Shown here piece by piece: positions 6,929 to 8,134 of a stretch of 8,134 bases of DNA. The DNA lies in assembly GCA_020438665.1 (NCBI GenBank), contig JAGQUE010000498.1, positions 5,094 to 13,227 on the forward strand, read 5' to 3'. Source of the DNA: Nocardioidaceae bacterium (GTDB taxonomy: Bacteria; Actinomycetota; Actinomycetes; Propionibacteriales; Nocardioidaceae). Position 1 is the stretch's first letter. Each line of letters opens with the position of its first letter. The notes below the pieces were generated by a model. The model saw nothing but the letters and a program-made list of their open reading frames with translations. It was not told the origin of the DNA and made no database searches. The position numbers were made by a program, and so were the translations under genes.

Positions 6929-7591
6929 ATGCCCGCCCCTGCCCCCACCGACCGCAGAGACGAGCTCCTCGACGAGGACCTCCCCCGCCCCACCCTCGGC
7001 ATCACCCCCACCCAGGTCGCCGGCTCCGCGCTGGCCTCCGTCTCCGGCGCGTTCCTGGCCTCCTGGCTGGGTGTGGCCGGCACGCTGATCGGCGCAGCGC
7101 TGCTGAGCATCGTCGCGACGGTGGGCAGCGCGACCTACACCTATTCGCTGCGCCGCGGCCGCCAGGTGGTGCGGTGGGGCCGTGGTGAGCGGACCGTCCG
7201 AGAGCTGCCTCGTGTCTCCTGGCGGCGGGGCCTCCCCTGGCCCCGTGTCGCGCTCGCGAGCGTCGCCGTCCTGGCCATCGCGCTGGTGTCCCTCACGGCG
7301 TTCGAGGGCGTGACCGGCAAGTCGGTCAGCGCGCTGGCCACCGGCTCCGACAAGGGGGGCACGACGATCGCCCAAGCCGTCGGCCACATCGCCGGGGGCT
7401 CGTCGTCGCGCGACGGCGAACCGGGCACGCCCGCTCCGAGCCCGTCGCAGACCCCGACGCCCACGCCGACCAGCGACCCCTCCCCGGCCCCGACCGAGCA
7501 GCCGACGCCCACCCAGCCGCCGGCGCCGACCGAGACGCCGGCTCCGTCGGACCAGCCATCGCCCAGCGACGGGACCTCGGTCGCGCCCTGA
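6929..7591 (+). CDS. Membrane protein with Pro/Thr/Ser-rich C-terminal tail (220 aa), function unknown
   Basis: I do not recognise a family. The cytoplasmic-looking acidic start (RRDELLDEDLPRP, residues 9-21) is followed by a small-residue-rich hydrophobic stretch (~28-70, including GTLIGAALLSIVATVGSATY) that could hold one or two membrane segments. A basic loop follows (~74-101, RRGRQVVRWGRGER), then a clear membrane helix at ~106-124 (RVALASVAVLAIALVSLTAF). The rest (~125-220) is polar and low in complexity; from residue 164 it is nearly all Pro, Thr, Ser, Ala and Gln in PTP/APT units, typical of an extended, exported, possibly O-glycosylated tail. The ATG at 6929 is the first Met and has only a weak GAAAGAG 11 bases upstream. 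The gene converges on mnmA with 15 bp between stops and no terminator between them. Confidence 0.75.
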   Translation: MPAPAPTDRRDELLDEDLPRPTLGITPTQVAGSALASVSGAFLASWLGVAGTLIGAALLSIVATVGSATYTYSLRRGRQVVRWGRGERTVRELPRVSWRRGLPWPRVALASVAVLAIALVSLTAFEGVTGKSVSALATGSDKGGTTIAQAVGHIAGGSSSRDGEPGTPAPSPSQTPTPTPTSDPSPAPTEQPTPTQPPAPTETPAPSDQPSPSDGTSVAP

Positions 7592-7606
7592 GCGGCGAGT
7601 CGGCGG

Positions 7607-8134
7607 TCAGCCGGGAAGCGACGCGGCCCGTCGGGTGGCGCTGATGGTCGCCGAGCCCACCACACGGGTGCCGTCATAGATCACCGCGGCCTGGCCGGGG
7701 GCGATGCCCTGGGCCGGGTCTCGGAGGTCGATGCGCACGGAGTCGCCGTCGACGCGGACCACGGCGCGGTGCTCGGCCCCGTGGGCGCGCAGCTGGACCC
7801 TGGCCTCGAGGACACCAGCCGGCGCCGCCCCGCACCACCGCGGCGAGGATGCCGTGATGGCATCGACGCTCAGCCCGTCACGCGGACCGACGCGGACCTG
7901 CCCCGACACGGGCTCGATGTCGAGCACGAACCGGGGCTTGCCGTCGGCCGCTGGACGGCCCAGCCGCAGCCCGCGCCGCTGGCCGATGGTGAACGCGAAC
8001 GTCCCGTCGTGGTGGCCGAGCACCTCGCCGGACAGGTCGTCGACGATCTCGCCGCCGTGGTTGGGCGCACGGTCACCCAGCTTCTCCCGGAGCCAGCCGG
8101 CGTTGTCCCCGTCGGCGACGAAGCAGATGTCGTG
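7607..8134 (-). CDS. mnmA: tRNA 2-thiouridine(34) synthase MnmA, C-terminal ~175 residues (runs off the right edge)
   Basis: MnmA (TrmU) transfers sulfur to uridine 34 of Lys, Glu and Gln tRNAs, using ATP and sulfur from a cysteine desulfurase. The minus-strand frame is open from the window edge at 8134 to the TGA at 7607-7609. The visible part starts in HDICFVADGDNAGWLREK, whose Cys is the second catalytic cysteine of the family (DICF motif). Then come VLGHHDGTFAFTIGQRRGL, the highly conserved GQRRGL element, and the C-terminal beta-barrel domain ending ...GSATISATRRAASLPG. The N-terminal PP-loop ATPase part lies outside. An internal ATG at 8023 is not the start. mnmA lies near the metE-like gene and ligA on the same strand in other actinobacteria, which supports the assignment. 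Confidence 0.96.
   Translation of the reverse strand, partial: HDICFVADGDNAGWLREKLGDRAPNHGGEIVDDLSGEVLGHHDGTFAFTIGQRRGLRLGRPAADGKPRFVLDIEPVSGQVRVGPRDGLSVDAITASSPRWCGAAPAGVLEARVQLRAHGAEHRAVVRVDGDSVRIDLRDPAQGIAPGQAAVIYDGTRVVGSATISATRRAASLPG

Noticed and set aside
5784..7088. 434-residue plus-strand open frame antisense to the metE-like gene
   Set aside because: A shadow of the real minus-strand gene, with no motif and repetitive composition.
5668..7110. 480-residue minus-strand open frame over the metE-like gene
   Set aside because: Most of it is out of frame with the clear MetE-like protein. Only its last ~20 residues matter, and these are the sigma remnant described above.

Overview
This is a chromosomal stretch from a high-GC actinobacterium. 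The very high G+C, the strong third-position GC bias, the SigE-family sigma factor and the mnmA / metE-like / ligA neighbourhood together suggest Nocardioides or another Propionibacteriales/Mycobacteriales relative. The genus is an inference. Both ends cut through housekeeping genes: the first 552 bases are the N-terminal half of the adenylation region of NAD-dependent DNA ligase (ligA, minus strand), and the last ~530 bases are the C-terminal part of tRNA 2-thiouridylase (mnmA, minus strand).

Layout from left to right: ligA (-, partial); a small alpha/beta hydrolase (+), divergent from ligA; a TetR-type repressor and a 14-TM DHA2-type MFS exporter (+) that overlap by 14 bp and form an evident drug-efflux operon behind a cluster of dyads; a strong bidirectional hairpin terminator; a single-pass membrane protein with a large outside domain (-), coupled by an ATGA overlap to a SigE-family ECF sigma factor (-) lying upstream of it; a 376-bp stretch without an intact gene; a MetE C-terminal-like methionine synthase-family protein (-); a membrane protein with a Pro/Thr/Ser-rich tail (+); and mnmA (-, partial).

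The stretch between the sigma factor and the metE-like gene is the most unusual part. It holds the decayed remains of a second sigma-factor operon. A promoter of the same architecture as the intact one (TGCAAC, 11 bases, CTCACCTCGT) is followed by a good ribosome binding site and the first ~16 codons of a paralogous sigma gene carrying a 2-base deletion. Directly after that comes what reads like the C-terminal end of a different protein, interrupted by a TGA. The simplest reading is that a tandem sigma/partner-protein operon lost its middle by internal deletion. The two matching promoters also give an internal prediction of the sequence this sigma family recognises, pointing to autoregulation.

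The order ligA - metE-like - mnmA is an old actinobacterial arrangement (in Mycobacterium tuberculosis these genes also lie near each other). The hydrolase, the efflux operon and the sigma operons look like accessory material lodged within it. I saw no tRNA, rRNA, CRISPR array, insertion sequence or phage gene. The window holds a plausible but not revolutionary regulatory module, and I found no clear evidence of an entirely new type of system.
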